Below are positions 38,273-49,282 of a stretch of DNA of 64,000 nucleotides, piece by piece; within the stretch, counting starts at the first letter, position 1, and every line of letters begins with the position of its first letter. Under the pieces are notes generated by a model, which was given only the letters and a program-made list of their open reading frames with translations, was not told the origin of the DNA and ran no database searches. The DNA is from Phallus indusiatus (Eukaryota; Basidiomycota; Agaricomycetes; Phallales; Phallaceae): positions 372,001-436,000 of the forward strand of contig JAQFWX010000003.1 of the NCBI GenBank assembly GCA_027605045.1, read 5' to 3'. Position numbers and translations under genes: made by a program.

Positions 38273-38744
38273 AAACTCTTAAACTATATTTGTATAAGTA
38301 TGCCGCTATTTTTTTTGTCTCTTTTTGCCCTTTGCTTTTTAGATATCCAATATGTACGTCGTTGTCCCGTTGAATTCCCGTCTTTGTTTTCCCTCATGCC
38401 ATCTATATCTCTGTACAATTCTATTCACGCAGCAAGCATGTCTACTGTCATCTTACCTTTTCTGTCGCATCATCCTCATGTACTTATTATTTTGTTTTGT
38501 TCAATGGCTTGACGTTTTCGCTTTTCGGGTGCCGTGGTTTCGGCGTAGTATGTCCGACGTTGATGTATTAACCGAGTGATTGGCGAAGTGACAGTTTGTG
38601 ACTGATCGTCTTGGTACATTTCAGTAGGGAGTGATTTGCCAGTAATTTCAAAAATAATCACCCTTAAATTTTATATGTTTACACATGTATACACAGAATA
38701 ATTCAAACATTCCAAAGCCTGGGATGAAAGGCCATCTATCCCCT
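38273..38744. other. Convergent 3' region, about 470 bp
   Basis: This lies between the bZIP gene and the glutathione S-transferase gene, whose ends face each other. It is T-rich on the plus strand. Open frames here are hydrophobic and low quality. I see no supported feature. Confidence 0.5.
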
Positions 38745-39931
38745 TCAGGCTCCGTCTTTGACACTTAACCAGGATGGCCTGGAGGAAATATCCGCCCACC
38801 ATCTGAAATGATGCGTTTCATGTATCTTCCCAAAAAAATATTTTTGAGAATTTTAAGGTAAAACTTACCTGGAGACGTTGGGTCTCTCTTTAGACGTCAG
38901 TAAATCGTAACCCAATTTCTGTTATCAAATTCAAAAGATAAAAGGTTATAGAGATAATGCATATCGTGTTCATTCTCCCGTACCTGGGTTATTAAAGTGC
39001 CATAAGGCAGATGGAATATATCCGCGAGGGTTACCTCCTGTGTCGCAATTCAGTTCAGTCGTCGTCAATCATGAGTATGTACGCAACATGTGCGGGGGTG
39101 GGAGCTGACACAAAAAAGAAATTGAAAACTCACATCACCCGCTAGATACTTTTGCTTGGCGAGAATGACTTCATATACGTCCAATTTGGAAGCTAAGGTC
39201 GTATTATAGTATTCCACTATCTTTTGATTAGTCTCACCACCCCTCGCGCTATCCAAGTCAATTGAAAGATCAGTCAAAGATTCAAGATAAATGAATACAC
39301 TTACGGCTTGAAGACAAGTTCGGAGGCTATTCCGCTGGCAAATAAATCGAAATTGCTTTGCTCAATACTAGCCGCTTGTTCGAATTTTGCGGTTGCGACG
39401 AGATCGGTAGTGGAAGGTATTAAAGAAGCCCCACGGTCCGCGTACTTTATGGCAATGTAGCGAGCAATAGCCCGGCTTTCAAAAATGGTTGTATCACCAT
39501 CAACCAAGACAGGAACTTGTCCAAAAGGCTGCATGTTTGTAAACGATTCCTTCTTTTGTTCGCCTAGTATCAAATTCAGGTCCGAAAATGAATTAGGCCC
39601 TTTTTCTTTTTTTGATTTAGATGCGATTTGGGATACAACCTTTACTGAGATCGATTGGGATGAGCTCGTAGGGAACTTCTTTTTCCTTCAATACCATCGC
39701 AACTCGTCGGGTACAACTATATGTTTCAGATTCCCGAGAACAACATATCAAAAAGCATGTTCCTAAGTTGGCAAAAGAAGAAGATACTCACGTGGAAAGC
39801 GGAAAACCATACAACTTCATAATGGAAGGATTGCTTTGTCGAGACAGAAGGTTAATGATTGAATCGAAAATGTGGAGATAGCTGAAGGCCGCGGCTGCAA
39901 CGAGGACGATGACAATCTGCTTGAGTGACAT
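38745..39931 (-). CDS. Glutathione S-transferase with N-terminal hydrophobic extension
   Basis: GSTs conjugate glutathione to electrophiles. The minus-strand exons give MKLYGFPLST then CTRRVAMVLKEKEVPYELIP (thioredoxin-fold start), FTNMQPFGQVPVLVDGDTT and IFESRAIARYIAIKYADRGA (the glutathione-binding ES pair), then the helical domain with NTTLASKLDVYEVILAKQKY, EVTLADIFHLPYGTL and a C-terminus WWADISSRPSWLSVKDGA. The NMQPFGQVPVL and ES motifs suggest the phi/GTT1-like fungal group. The ATG at 39929-39931 adds about 37 residues before the usual Met: MSLKQIVIVLVAAAAFSYLH, a hydrophobic segment that could anchor the enzyme in a membrane or be a signal. The ordinary start would be at 39820. Both are in one exon, so I used the longer one with caution. 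Confidence 0.88.
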
Positions 39932-40439
39932 CGTAGGAATCTACATGTCACGCATTTCGTGTCACACAGTGTCACGTGGGAAAAGGCAGCCTTATGCCGA
40001 CCGATCAGATTAGTCAAGATGGTAAACTTGGGCTCGATCGAATCCCCGATTGCATGGCTCCTTCGCTGCTTCTGTGGAATTCTTGAGATTTGACTTGAAC
40101 TTTGCTGAAATAAAAGGTTAAGAAAGAACAAGGTCGGAGGAATTTGCTCTTTCTTCTTCCGCTCACACTTAGCAGTAAGTAAGCCCATCAGAAGGGTGGC
40201 AAGTCAACGTGTAGATACCTGTCTAATTAGGAAAAACGCGTGGGACGGATATTAAAATCAGAGTTTATTGTAAACTTGACACCGTCCCTGGAATTCTTTC
40301 CTATTTTCATTTTGGACAAATTTACACGCAGGCAAACATCAAGTACATATCTCACCCACACAATGATATAGCGACGTCCTGTTAGCGTCTTTCGGCTCTT
40401 ATTTGAATAAATGTAAGATTCATATCAATTGTCATCTAT

Positions 40440-40903
40440 TTTCTTTTTTTTTGTATCAGCTAATCCACTTCTCACAGCTGTTCTGCTCAAGTTGGGAAAG
40501 AAGTTTGGAAGCGGCCAGATGCATCGGGCAGGTCTCATACTCAGGGACCAAAACACTGGATTAAATGAAGTCACCCTATAATATTTACCCACGAAAAAAT
40601 ACAAGCCTAAAGCGTTAAAAAAACATTTTTCTTTCATGAAATTTCTGAAATTCCTATCTCGGTGAGCGTGTCCATGGTGAAGTCTTTATTCAAAGATAGA
40701 CTGAATGTCTCTGTTTTGGAATGGGTTGTCGATGGTATGACGATTCAGTCCATTTTTTTAATCTTTACCATAAAATGGAACAAAGCATGTTTTCAGTCGA
40801 GTTGAAGACCTTGATACCCGCTCAGTTCCGGAGCGCCGAGGTACGAAAAAAAATTCAAAAAACACGCTTCGTCTTGTCAGCTGAAAGCAAGGCCAAAAAA
40901 TGA
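40440..40903 (+). CDS. Possible small or decayed gene, plus strand
   Basis: I do not recognise it. A segment behind a TTTTTTGTATCAG acceptor encodes NPLLTAVLLKLGKKFGSGQ and then HRAGLILRDQNTGLNE. About 130 bp later an ATG at 40673 gives MVKSLFKDRLNVSVLEWVVD, which can splice across about 60 nt to VELKTLIPAQFRSAEVRKKI and a basic end SAESKAKK. The pieces look like protein, but the first lacks a start codon and I found no clean junction between the first and second parts. It may be a small gene with a missed first exon or the remains of one. Confidence 0.25.
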
Positions 40904-41257
40904 TTTAAAATAAAATTGAACTCTGATGACAGGATAGCTTGATCATATGCATCTGTATATGTTCCGAAGTATTGCTTCCGTCGCGTTCGCTATATCCTTG
41001 ATCGCAGTGCTTTGAACTTAAATTGCGGCGTTTTGGCAGACCATTGGTAACTATAATACTTAACTTCAAGCCCCCTTTGTAGTCCTTTCAATATTCACCG
41101 CTGAAAGGGACACGACTTATAGCGATATCTGTTGAAAACTTTTACGGGTCAAGGGTTGGGGTTCTGACAGCCTGCTTGAATGCGACAGCCTGAACGCAAT
41201 TCATAGGAGGCATAATCTGATAATGTTTCAATAACTATGCGACACGGCTATTATTGT

Positions 41258-41681
41258 TTATCCTACACTGGAGACTTTTGAGAAAAACGGGTCATCTTCA
41301 CCCACAATTTCAAACCATTTTCCATCGAGATTCAGTGTTGCCTGTTCCAATGCCTTCGGCGCAGGTAAGTCATTTGTTTCATAGAAAACGAGATCTTCAA
41401 TATTAATCCTCTTTTGACCGATGTGTTTCAGGAAAATCTTGTTTATCCTTTGCGCTGTTGTGCTGTGTTTTCGTCGTAATTTCAGGGCCAATTAACCTGA
41501 AAGATCGAATATAGAATGCCTGTGTCCCATGTTGTCGTTGAAACTCAGTTTTTCTAGGAGCGGATGCACCCGAAGAGAACAACAGCTCGTACTCGGATCT
41601 AATCACGAATTTCGGCAACTTCCATTGTATTCGAAAGTTTTCAGGTATCTTATGTAGCCAGTTCCTTTCATCCCCTAGCAA
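41258..41681 (-). CDS. Possible unidentified gene fragment, minus strand
   Basis: Two overlapping minus-strand frames look coding. The upstream one starts at an in-frame position near 41681 (ERNWLHKIPENFRIQWKLPK, then RQHGTQAFYIRSFRLI) and the downstream one ends at 41258 (GQKRINIEDLVFYETNDLPA, ALEQATLNLDGKWFEIVGED). A splice would have to join them around 41440-41495 but the best acceptor leaves a stop in frame. The product is not one I know. It may be the 3' end of a gene or a decayed copy. Confidence 0.3.
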
Positions 41682-42287
41682 ATTAACGTTCTTTAGACGG
41701 TAGCATCCTTCAACTTGAACCTTAACCTAAAGAGCCTCTTGGATTGCCTTTACCAGAGTAGATATTCTTGATGCCAAGAGCATCCTTGAATCCTCTCCTA
41801 TGACTCTCTTGAGTTTAGTCTCCACAGCGGAACATTTTTGCAAACAGCGGGTCGTGTGCCTTTTCAATACCGATCAAACTGCTCCTCTTCAAGATGGAAG
41901 CGTTAAATAACGTCTGGCTTTTGGGATTCACTGGACCTTGAGCTTATTGATTCATTCCCTTTGGAAATTTCTAACTCACAATTTTTCTGTAATCACCCGG
42001 CGTTCAAGCTTCAAGTCTGGCTTCTATCATACATTTTCTGGCACTACCATACCTTATGGCTAGCTCAAAAGCTGTAAGGAATTGAAGGTTTCAGCGTGCC
42101 TGTTCAGTTGGACGTTTCTAGTTGGGGGGTGAGTCTTGTTTAAGAAGACAATTTAATCAAGCGGAACGAGTGGATAGGTATGCAAACATGTAAAAAATAA
42201 TAAAAATTCTGTCCTTAAAGTATGTATGGATATGAAAGGTAGTGACTGTCCGGGCGCATTACCAGAGATGAGAAATAAGGTCAATTT

Positions 42288-42861
42288 TTACAGGATCGTT
42301 GCTGCTCCAACCACGAATCCTACTAAAGTTATGAGAGCAATATTCACTTGCAAGGCCAACGCTCCCGCAATGAAATTGTCTCCTGGACCAAATTGACCAT
42401 TGCCGCCTCCAGGACTCGGAGCAAGGCCTCCCGGGTTGCCTCCACCATCAACGCTGGGTTTCGCTGTGGGAAGAATAGTCGGTGTAGTTGTATGGTTGCC
42501 ATTGGAGTTTGAGTTTGAGTTTGAGGAATTTCCATTGTTTGTTGGTGAGGGCGCTGAAGGAGTGATGACCTGGGTTATGGGAACTTCAATTGTGCTCGAC
42601 TCGCCGTTGGCAACCTGTACGATTGTGCTAGTGAATATTGTTGTGAAAGGTGTTGTGGCAGCCTGAAAAAAAATATCAGAGAGCTCTGCAACGTGTTTTT
42701 CGCTCAAATCAACGAACCGGCGAGGTTGGAGATGCGGAAGAGGGAGACGCCGAAGAGGGAGACCCTGACGATGAGGGGGATGACGACTGAGAACATGACT
42801 GATGCACGAAGAAAAGAACAACGAGAGACAGTAACGTCGGGTATGGTGGATGTAGTTTCAT
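42288..42861 (-). CDS. Secreted Ser/Thr-rich protein, probable GPI anchor
   Basis: The ATG at 42859-42861 gives MKLHPPYPTLLSLVVLFFVH, a signal peptide, followed by about 30 residues that are nearly all Ser, Pro and Ala. After one intron of about 55 nt (ending TTTTTTTTCAG) the second exon begins AATTPFTTIFTSTIVQVANG and runs through Asn/Ser and Gly/Pro-rich sequence to a hydrophobic C-terminus (ALALQVNIALITLVGFVVGA, ending ATIL) preceded by small residues, the layout of a GPI-anchor signal. The mature part would be about 120 residues and probably heavily O-glycosylated. Such proteins sit in the fungal wall or plasma membrane. No enzyme domain is visible. The stop is at 42288. Confidence 0.75.
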
Positions 42862-43039
42862 TAGGATAGCCTTCAATGGAAGGAACAGTGATGAGAGCTG
42901 GTAGATTACAGGTTGGTAAGCACAGGTCACAATTATGTGACACCGAATCTCTTGCCGGGAACCGCCGGAGTGATCCCAGCTTGACTTTACACACCACCAG
43001 TAATTAAAGACTTGACTTCTTTCTCACTTGGTATGAAAC

Positions 43040-44117
43040 ATGCCCGTTGAAGTGACAGATACTAAAATCACACTTTCCCATCCAAATGTGAGATACAAGC
43101 ATTTTACCAAATGTCAGTTGTTTCAACTTCTCTTCTCAATTATAGGGCTCTTCCGTTATACTGCTGTTGTATGGCGCGACCGTAGGATCTGATAACGCTA
43201 AGAGTCGGCATTTCATTCACAGCTCAATAGGTTATCTCCTGGAAGGCACCCAGTAGTACCGATGGCGTCATTTCTGAGAGATTGTACACTTCTCCCAAGG
43301 CATTTTTAGATGGATCCAAGCCAATTAGAGGAGGCATTCCTGTAGTTTTCCCTTTCTTCGGCCCGCCGACGAGACAGGAACATAATCAATTACCGCAACA
43401 CGGCTTTGCTAGAAGCGAAGTTTGGAGCTTTGACCGTACAGTCCTAGATAGCCAAGATGGTGTATCAGTCCGTCTCAGTGAGTCCCTTCGTGTGCTGCAG
43501 GTTTTGCACCTTCCTCATTCAAACTTTTCCTAGCTCTGGAGCCTAATGATTCTATAAGAGCCAAGTTCCAAGCGCAATTTCATCTCTCCTACACAATCAC
43601 CTTGTCTGCTCATCAGCTTACCTCTCATCTCCAAGTCAGAAATCCCTCCGAAACAGCTGCTCTTACTTTCCAAGCGCTTCTTCATACATATATTCGAACA
43701 GAGGTTGCAGTATCGACCGTTGTGCCATTGAAAGGTCTTACATATATCAATAAACTGAAGCAAGGGTTACCGGAAGAAGTTGAGACACGTGACAAAGTGG
43801 ACGTAAAAGAACCTGCAGACTACGTTTATAAACAGGGTGGGGGTGCGTATAAAGTCGTAGGAGAGAAACAGGAAATCCTAGTCCGTTCTTCCGGTTTCAA
43901 AGACGTCGTCATCTGGAATCCGGGACTTGACGGGAGGAAGATGTCAGATCTTGCCGAAGGAGGATGGTATGTAATCATAATGCACAAACTCACATTCACG
44001 TTAAGATCTGATTTTAGGGAACATTTCATATGTGTCGAACCGGGAGCGGCTTCTTACTGGATTGACCTTGACCCTGGCTTAACTTGGGATGGCCAACAAG
44101 TCTTGACAGTGCTGTGA
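43040..44117 (+). CDS. Glucose-6-phosphate 1-epimerase (aldose 1-epimerase family)
   Basis: The family interconverts the alpha and beta anomers of glucose 6-phosphate in the cytosol. The ATG at 43040 gives MPVEVTDTKITLSHPN; two short introns lead to SSVILLLYGATV and ISWKAPSSTDG. The main exon then shows LDGSKPIRGGIPVVFPFFGP and LPQHGFARSEVWSF, which contains the catalytic-region histidine of the HGFAR motif. Later exons give RNPSETAALTFQALLHTYIR, TYINKLKQG and FKDVVIWNPG, and the end WEHFICVEPGAA with a C-terminal TWDGQQVLTVL. About 320 residues, the usual size. The stop is only 43 bp from the stop of the convergent GPI2 gene, so the two 3' untranslated regions must overlap. Confidence 0.92.
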
Positions 44118-44159
44118 CGCCCTGCAATGCCGTCCTGTACGAGTATTATTTGTAACAGA

Positions 44160-45273
44160 TTACTTGTGTACGAGTATTGGGACGGCCACGTCCCAAGGTC
44201 CGCGAATTTCGCTGTAATAATACGCTTTCGTGAATAGAGAATGACAGAAACAGAGGATACTAACTTCTTATATTTCTGCGCCCATACCAAAACCCCCGGA
44301 ATGATGAAAGTAATAATAAGAAAGGTAGTAAGCAGAATAAAAGCGACTGTGTGAGAGGTTCGTTTTATATAGTAAAGTGATGTTAGAGCCAAAATAGCAG
44401 TAACCAGGAGACGGATTGACGGAGAATGAACCTAAAGCCAAGATAAAAAGTCTCTCGTTTGAAGATCTCGGTTGCATACCTGCATTTGAATTCGCAGCAA
44501 AGGAAACAAGGCGAATGACTGTATGGAGAACAACATCAAGGAAAATACCGCCACGTTGGTTGATAGTCTGGAAGCCAAAACGACTGAAGCTGAGATGGCA
44601 GCATTGATTGATAGAACGGAGGTTAATCTAGAGAGACATGAGTGCTGGTGAAATAAACGGGGAAACACCCACTTCTCCTGGTGTCTGCCACGCGGACGGG
44701 ATGAGCCGTAGTCGGCCAATATGATATTAAGTCCAAACAAGCAAGCTGACAATGCCCATATAGAATCCGAAGAGGTCGCTGCCGTCAGAGTGCGCAAGAC
44801 GGGAGAAAGCGCAACCAAAGCGAGGAAGATCAACACAGAGGATTTCACAGTTTTGGCCCCTTTACGTATAATGTTACTCACATTGATATACCCCATAAAA
44901 AAACTTACTGGTTTCGCCCTTAATACCTTCGAATTGAGATAGTAACACTTCCCATAAGAGATAACCGACGATGAAGCAAACAACGGAAATTAGTACGAGC
45001 AATCTAGGGTCTAGAGTTCCATTAAGAAGACGTATGAAAATGGAAAGAAATATGAAGATGGAGGATATATGTTGAGTGATCATGAAAGAAGCGATGACTA
45101 CGTGGGTATATGTGTACGGTCGAAAATTGGCTTGAAAATGCGTTCAGTCAATAAGAGCTAGACCCCAGTACTTAAGACTTACTATTTCGGCGCAAACCAG
45201 ATAGAAAGTTAGGAGGAACATAATTATCGGGGTAAGGCTGCTTCTTCCACAGCACCCTCTGCCATGAGCCCAT
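44160..45273 (-). CDS. GPI2: GPI2/PIG-C subunit of GPI-GlcNAc transferase
   Basis: Gpi2 is a multi-span ER membrane subunit of the complex that transfers GlcNAc to phosphatidylinositol, the first step of GPI anchor synthesis. The ATG at 45271-45273 gives MGSWQRVLWKKQPYPDNYVP, the conserved N-terminus. Later exons read YTYTHVVIASFMITQHISSI, LDPRLLVLISVVCFIVGYLL, FLALVALSPVLRTLTAATSS, DSIWALSACLFGLNIILADY (the most conserved block), LASRLSTNVAVFSLMLFSIQ, LVTAILALTSLYYI and FIIPGVLVWAQKYK, and the last exon ends EIRGPWDVAVPILVHK. Six to eight helices are visible. The small membrane-protein gene lies about 190 bp upstream on the same strand, and a GPI-anchored protein gene lies 1.3 kb away, though that closeness is probably chance. 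Confidence 0.93.
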
Positions 45274-45464
45274 ACAATTCAGAACGAGAACCAAGTCACT
45301 GCGGTCACACATGGCATAACTTGGAACTTTTCAATTAGTGAAATTGTTCGTAAATCTACACAGATTACAAGGTCCGAACGTGGAATTTTTATGTCAAATA
45401 AATATGAGTCGTGAGGAAACCCAGTGGGGGCTAAACTATTATGCATGTTAAGAGTCATTCGCGT

Positions 45465-46251
45465 TTACTTCATGGTATTCGCCTCTGGTACGTCCTCGAG
45501 AAGTACTCCAAGGAAGGGTAGATAAATTGAATTCAACTTGATTTGTCGGTAATAGAGACTAAAGAAAAGCAAGAGATAAAGGGTGAGACGCATAAATATT
45601 CCCGACTTACCTCCCACCACCGGCGGCCCACACGAGCAGCATCCCAAGCCGCACTTGTATCAAAGCGCATACCCGCTTTTTCCATTCGAGATTTGATACC
45701 GGCTCCAACAAGGAGACCAAACACAATCAGCAAAAACAAGGTCACGATTAGTTGATCCCGAGGGGAGTCTCGTTCTGAACGGCGAATGGGATAAACAAGG
45801 TTACAGATTGCAAAAGCGCGGACTCACGAAAACATCTAGCTTCCACGTCTCCTTCTTTCCCAGTCGCAGTATCTGGATTTATGTCTCCAAGAGATGCATC
45901 GATGCATATGTCAAGTTTCTGGTCCAGACACCACTGTTTAGTGCAAGACAGGCAAGGTTTCGAGGGATTTTCGGGTTCTGATATCGGCAATATAGTATAG
46001 TTTTGGAAGCATATGCCTGACCACAAGCATCAGAACCGTGAATATCATATACCAAAAGCCTGACGAACATTTACAGAAGCTCGCTGCCTCCCATTTTGAT
46101 CCCAAACCTAAAGCTGCTGTTACTGTGGGCTAAAGGCAAATGATGTCGGTAAAAGAAGTAGCCAGTGAAAAGCAAACAATCATACCGTAAGAAAGGTTAA
46201 AATCCCCAGTAAATACCACGTCGAGAATACAAGCACGCGATTCCCGTTCAT
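45465..46251 (-). CDS. Small Cys-rich transmembrane protein of an uncharacterised fungal family
   Basis: The ATG at 46249-46251 gives MNGNRVLVFSTWYLLGILTF, a signal peptide or anchor. The next exons give ASFCK, then (after a GTTCGT donor) CICFQNYTILPISEP, KPCLSCTKQWCLDQKLDICI, and CF spliced to QRDSPRDQLIVTLFLLIVFG, a second membrane helix, then a cytoplasmic segment ARVGRRWWEV and a short last exon ending VPEANTMK. Cys pairs in CLSCTKQWCL and the CF-QRDS junction match small fungal membrane proteins I have seen without assigned function. That match is from memory of the pattern only. The mature luminal part is about 80 residues with seven or so cysteines, likely disulfide-bonded. The start is 120 bp from the divergent ARP1 start. 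Confidence 0.7.
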
Positions 46252-46371
46252 GTGCGATCCGTAATGAGGCTGCTATCCCATAAGCGCCGAAAGTTTCACG
46301 CACAAGTTCCTCCAAGTACACCTCTTAGTCCTATTTAACTTGCACGTATATCGGGTCTGTCTGACCAAAGG
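46252..46371. promoter_or_regulatory. Short divergent promoter between the Cys-rich gene and ARP1
   Basis: Only 120 bp separate the two start codons, so both genes must be driven from this interval or from within each other's 5' exons. No TATA or CCAAT box stands out. Confidence 0.5.
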
Positions 46372-47944
46372 ATGTCAACGGAATACGAAGATGTATTGAC
46401 AAATCAACCAGTCGTTATTGACAACGTCAGCTCTAAGTGTTCTTTGTCGTATATTGTACTGAAAGGTCTTCTTTTGCCAGGGCTCAGGAACAATAAAAGC
46501 AGGTTTCGCGGGGCAGGATCACCCGAAATGTTTCTTTCCATCCTTGTAAGTATATATCAGTTTCGTTAGTTTGACTGACAACAGCCATTTCCTCGATAGT
46601 GTTGGCCGACCGAAACATGTCCGCGTCATGGCGGGTGCCTTGGAAGGAGACGTGTTTATTGGCCGAAAAGCACAAGAATTTCGAGGATTATTGAAAATAA
46701 AGTATCCAATAGAGCATGGGATTGTAACAGACTGGGATGACATGGAACGTATATGGAGCTGGATCTATGCTGAGGAGCTAGGAACGTTGAGCGAAGAGGT
46801 TTGACTGCATGCCATTCAATTCACCTTTTTGGACGTTTTCTAATATATACTATTTGAAGCACCCAGTTCTCTTGACAGAAGCGCCCCTTAATCCTCGTAC
46901 TAATCGCGATGTCGCTGCTCAAATATTCTTTGACACTTTCAATGTCCCGGCGTTGTTCACGTCTATACAAGCCGTTTTATCTTTGTCAGTCCATCTTTTT
47001 GCACACTTCCTACTATCAAAACGTTTTGAACTCCGTATCAGATATGCCTCAGGGCGAACAACAGGGGTAGTGTTGGACTCAGGAGATGGGGTGACTCATG
47101 CAGTCCCCGTCTTTGAGGGTTTTTCGATGCCTCACGCTATTCGTCGAGTGGACGTAGCTGGAAGGTTCTTCTAATTTATATCTTCTTAATGATGAAAAAT
47201 AAGGGTTTTGCTTTTTTCAGGGATGTAACTGATCACTTGCAACTGCTTCTGCGTAAAACAGGCCATAACCTTCATACTACGGCCGAGAAAGAAGTCGTTC
47301 GAACAATAAAAGAGAAATGCTGCTATATTGCTTTAAATCCCGCAAAAGAAGAAAAAGATAGTTCTGTCAAACCTGGCGAATTTCGTCTACCTGATGGAAA
47401 CACAATAACGGTACGATCTTTCTCTGTTTGTCAATCAGGCAATAGTTTCACAAGTCAATAGCTTGGTCAAGAGCGGTTTAGAGCACCCGAACTTCTGTTC
47501 AACCCTGAACTCGTAGGACTAGAGTATTCAGGCGTACATCAAGTCATAGTTGATTCAATACACCGGGTTGATCTTGACTTGCGTAAAAGTTTGTTCTCGA
47601 ACATAGTCCTCAGTGGGGGGAGCACATTATGTCAAGGTAAATGTTTTTTCGGGAAGAAAATGAACGGTAGTGCTTATTTGTTTAGGGTTTGGCGATCGTT
47701 TACTCAATGAAGTGAAGAAGTTAGCGTTGAAGGACGTAAAGATCAAAATCTATGCACCGCCAGAGCGCAAGTATTCGACTTGGATTGGTGGCAGTATCCT
47801 TGCAGGCTTAAGCACCTTTAAAAAGGTTACATACCCTTGCATGCTTCAGTTTGATAATGACTCATTTATTACTTTTAGATGTGGGTCTCCGCTGAAGAAT
47901 ACCAAGAGGATCCTGATATCATTCACAAAAAGTCGGGATTTTGA
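46372..47944 (+). CDS. ARP1: Actin-related protein 1 (centractin), dynactin filament subunit
   Basis: Arp1 forms the short filament of dynactin, the dynein activator that moves nuclei and vesicles in hyphae. The ATG at 46372 gives [18 protein letters not shown]; the next exons give [20 protein letters not shown] (nucleotide-binding loop), [118 protein letters not shown] and [20 protein letters not shown]. It ends [20 protein letters not shown] then a final Phe; actin ends in KCF, while the KSGF-type end, MAGALEGD and RFRAPE are Arp1-like. About eight introns, near 377 residues. All actin-fold loops are intact. Confidence 0.95.
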
Positions 47945-48202
47945 ATTGCAGATATCCTTAATAAATATTTTTACCTTATATATGTGATAATACACAGTCT
48001 CTCATGTTTATACCCCCACATCACAATGTAATTTGAACATGTTTGCATGGTAACAATGCATATCATATTCCTAGTGGGCATATTGAATACTAACAGATAC
48101 GCTATACCCATCTCATTCTGATGCGGTGAAGTTTTTGGTAAAAGGAGAACTACGGTAAAATAACCAATATGCAAATAATATTGAACAATAGTGAGAAGCT
48201 GT

Positions 48203-48851
48203 TTATTTGCCCTTTTTCGGTGGTTCCGCAGCCTTGACCTTCTTCGTACCACGGACCTGAATGAATTGTTAGTGTGAGATAACAATATCTAGCAAAACTC
48301 AACGCACTTTCTTTGCACGGTTCTTACGTTCTTTACGCAGTTTACGTGATGCTTTATCGACCTTAGAGGCCATACCGCTCTGTTGAAATATGCTTGAGAT
48401 CGGGAAAACTAAGCACACAACCTGGATACATACCCTGACTAACCGATAGTTAGGTTCGAATCGTTTATGAACGGCCTCATCGTCGTAAATTAAAGCAAAG
48501 CCTGTACTGCGACCACCACCAAAATGTGTTCGAAGACCGAAAGTGACAACGCGCTCTTTATCAGCCTTGTATAAAGCAGCAATTTTTTCGTTGAGGTCAA
48601 CCTTAGAAACATTCGCTCGGCCAGGATGAAGAACCTCGACAATCATCTGTCTCCTACTGAGGAGACGGTTTGTGATAAATTTGCGTGTGCGGATTGTTAC
48701 GGGGGCGTCGGACTAGGGATAAGAAAAAGTCAGTGTCTGTAGTAACATCGCATATGGTTGGTATACATCCATCGAAAAAAAACACCTCAATTCAAACAAA
48801 TTTATGGAAAAGAGAAAGTTGAGAATTCATAGGACAAAATTTTCTCACCAT
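48203..48851 (-). CDS. RPS24: 40S ribosomal protein eS24
   Basis: Structural protein of the small ribosomal subunit. The minus-strand exons read [60 protein letters not shown] and the basic C-terminal helix [20 protein letters not shown], ending PKKGK at 48203. The start exon consists of nothing but the ATG codon (48849-48851) followed directly by a GTGAGA donor, so the second residue comes from the next exon after an intron of about 130 nt. That intron is longer than most here, as is common for the first intron of ribosomal protein genes. About 135 residues, normal. It faces ARP1 tail to tail across about 260 bp. Confidence 0.94.
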
Positions 48852-49282
48852 GATGAAAGGTTTTTCTTGCCTGGAGCTGTTGAGCTCGCTGTTAAAGCCG
48901 ACGTAAGTTTTGAGGGGGGAATATGATGAAAGCCGGCGGAGTTTGAAATTACTTAAGAAATGCTTTGCTTCCTGCTACCTCTGATTATCCTCAGACGATG
49001 CAGAAGATTTCCTTCAAATTTGTTAATAAATGTGGTCGGTCTAGTGTAGTATTTGACACTAGATTCTGAAACATATACCTCGAGAAGGTTGAACGCAATA
49101 TCTTTGACTTTCATAAAACTATGCGTAGCTGTACAGGTATATTTTCTTTCCCAAATATAATATCAAATTAGTGTACGTATAATTATGTATGAAGAATAAG
49201 GTCCAATATGCAACAAAAGTCGTTTCCTATTAGTATTTTCCTTCATGAAAGCTGCGCCAAGTCAGCCTATGCTGACAAATCG
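48852..49282. other. Upstream region of eS24
   Basis: About 430 bp likely holding the eS24 promoter. AT-rich, with no coding block I trust. Confidence 0.45.

Larger units (their letters stand above)
39932..42287. other. Gene-poor 2.35 kb stretch with coding-like fragments
   Basis: No confident gene lies here. Two coding-like fragments are listed separately (40440-40903 plus strand, 41258-41681 minus strand). Outside them both strands are broken by stops. I see no terminal inverted repeats, long direct repeats or transposase motifs. This is the longest unexplained stretch in the window. Confidence 0.45.

Noticed and set aside
42400..42666. Plus-strand Pro/Gly/Val-rich open frame
   Set aside because: It is the mirror of the repetitive Ser/Asn/Gly-rich GPI-protein gene on the opposite strand.
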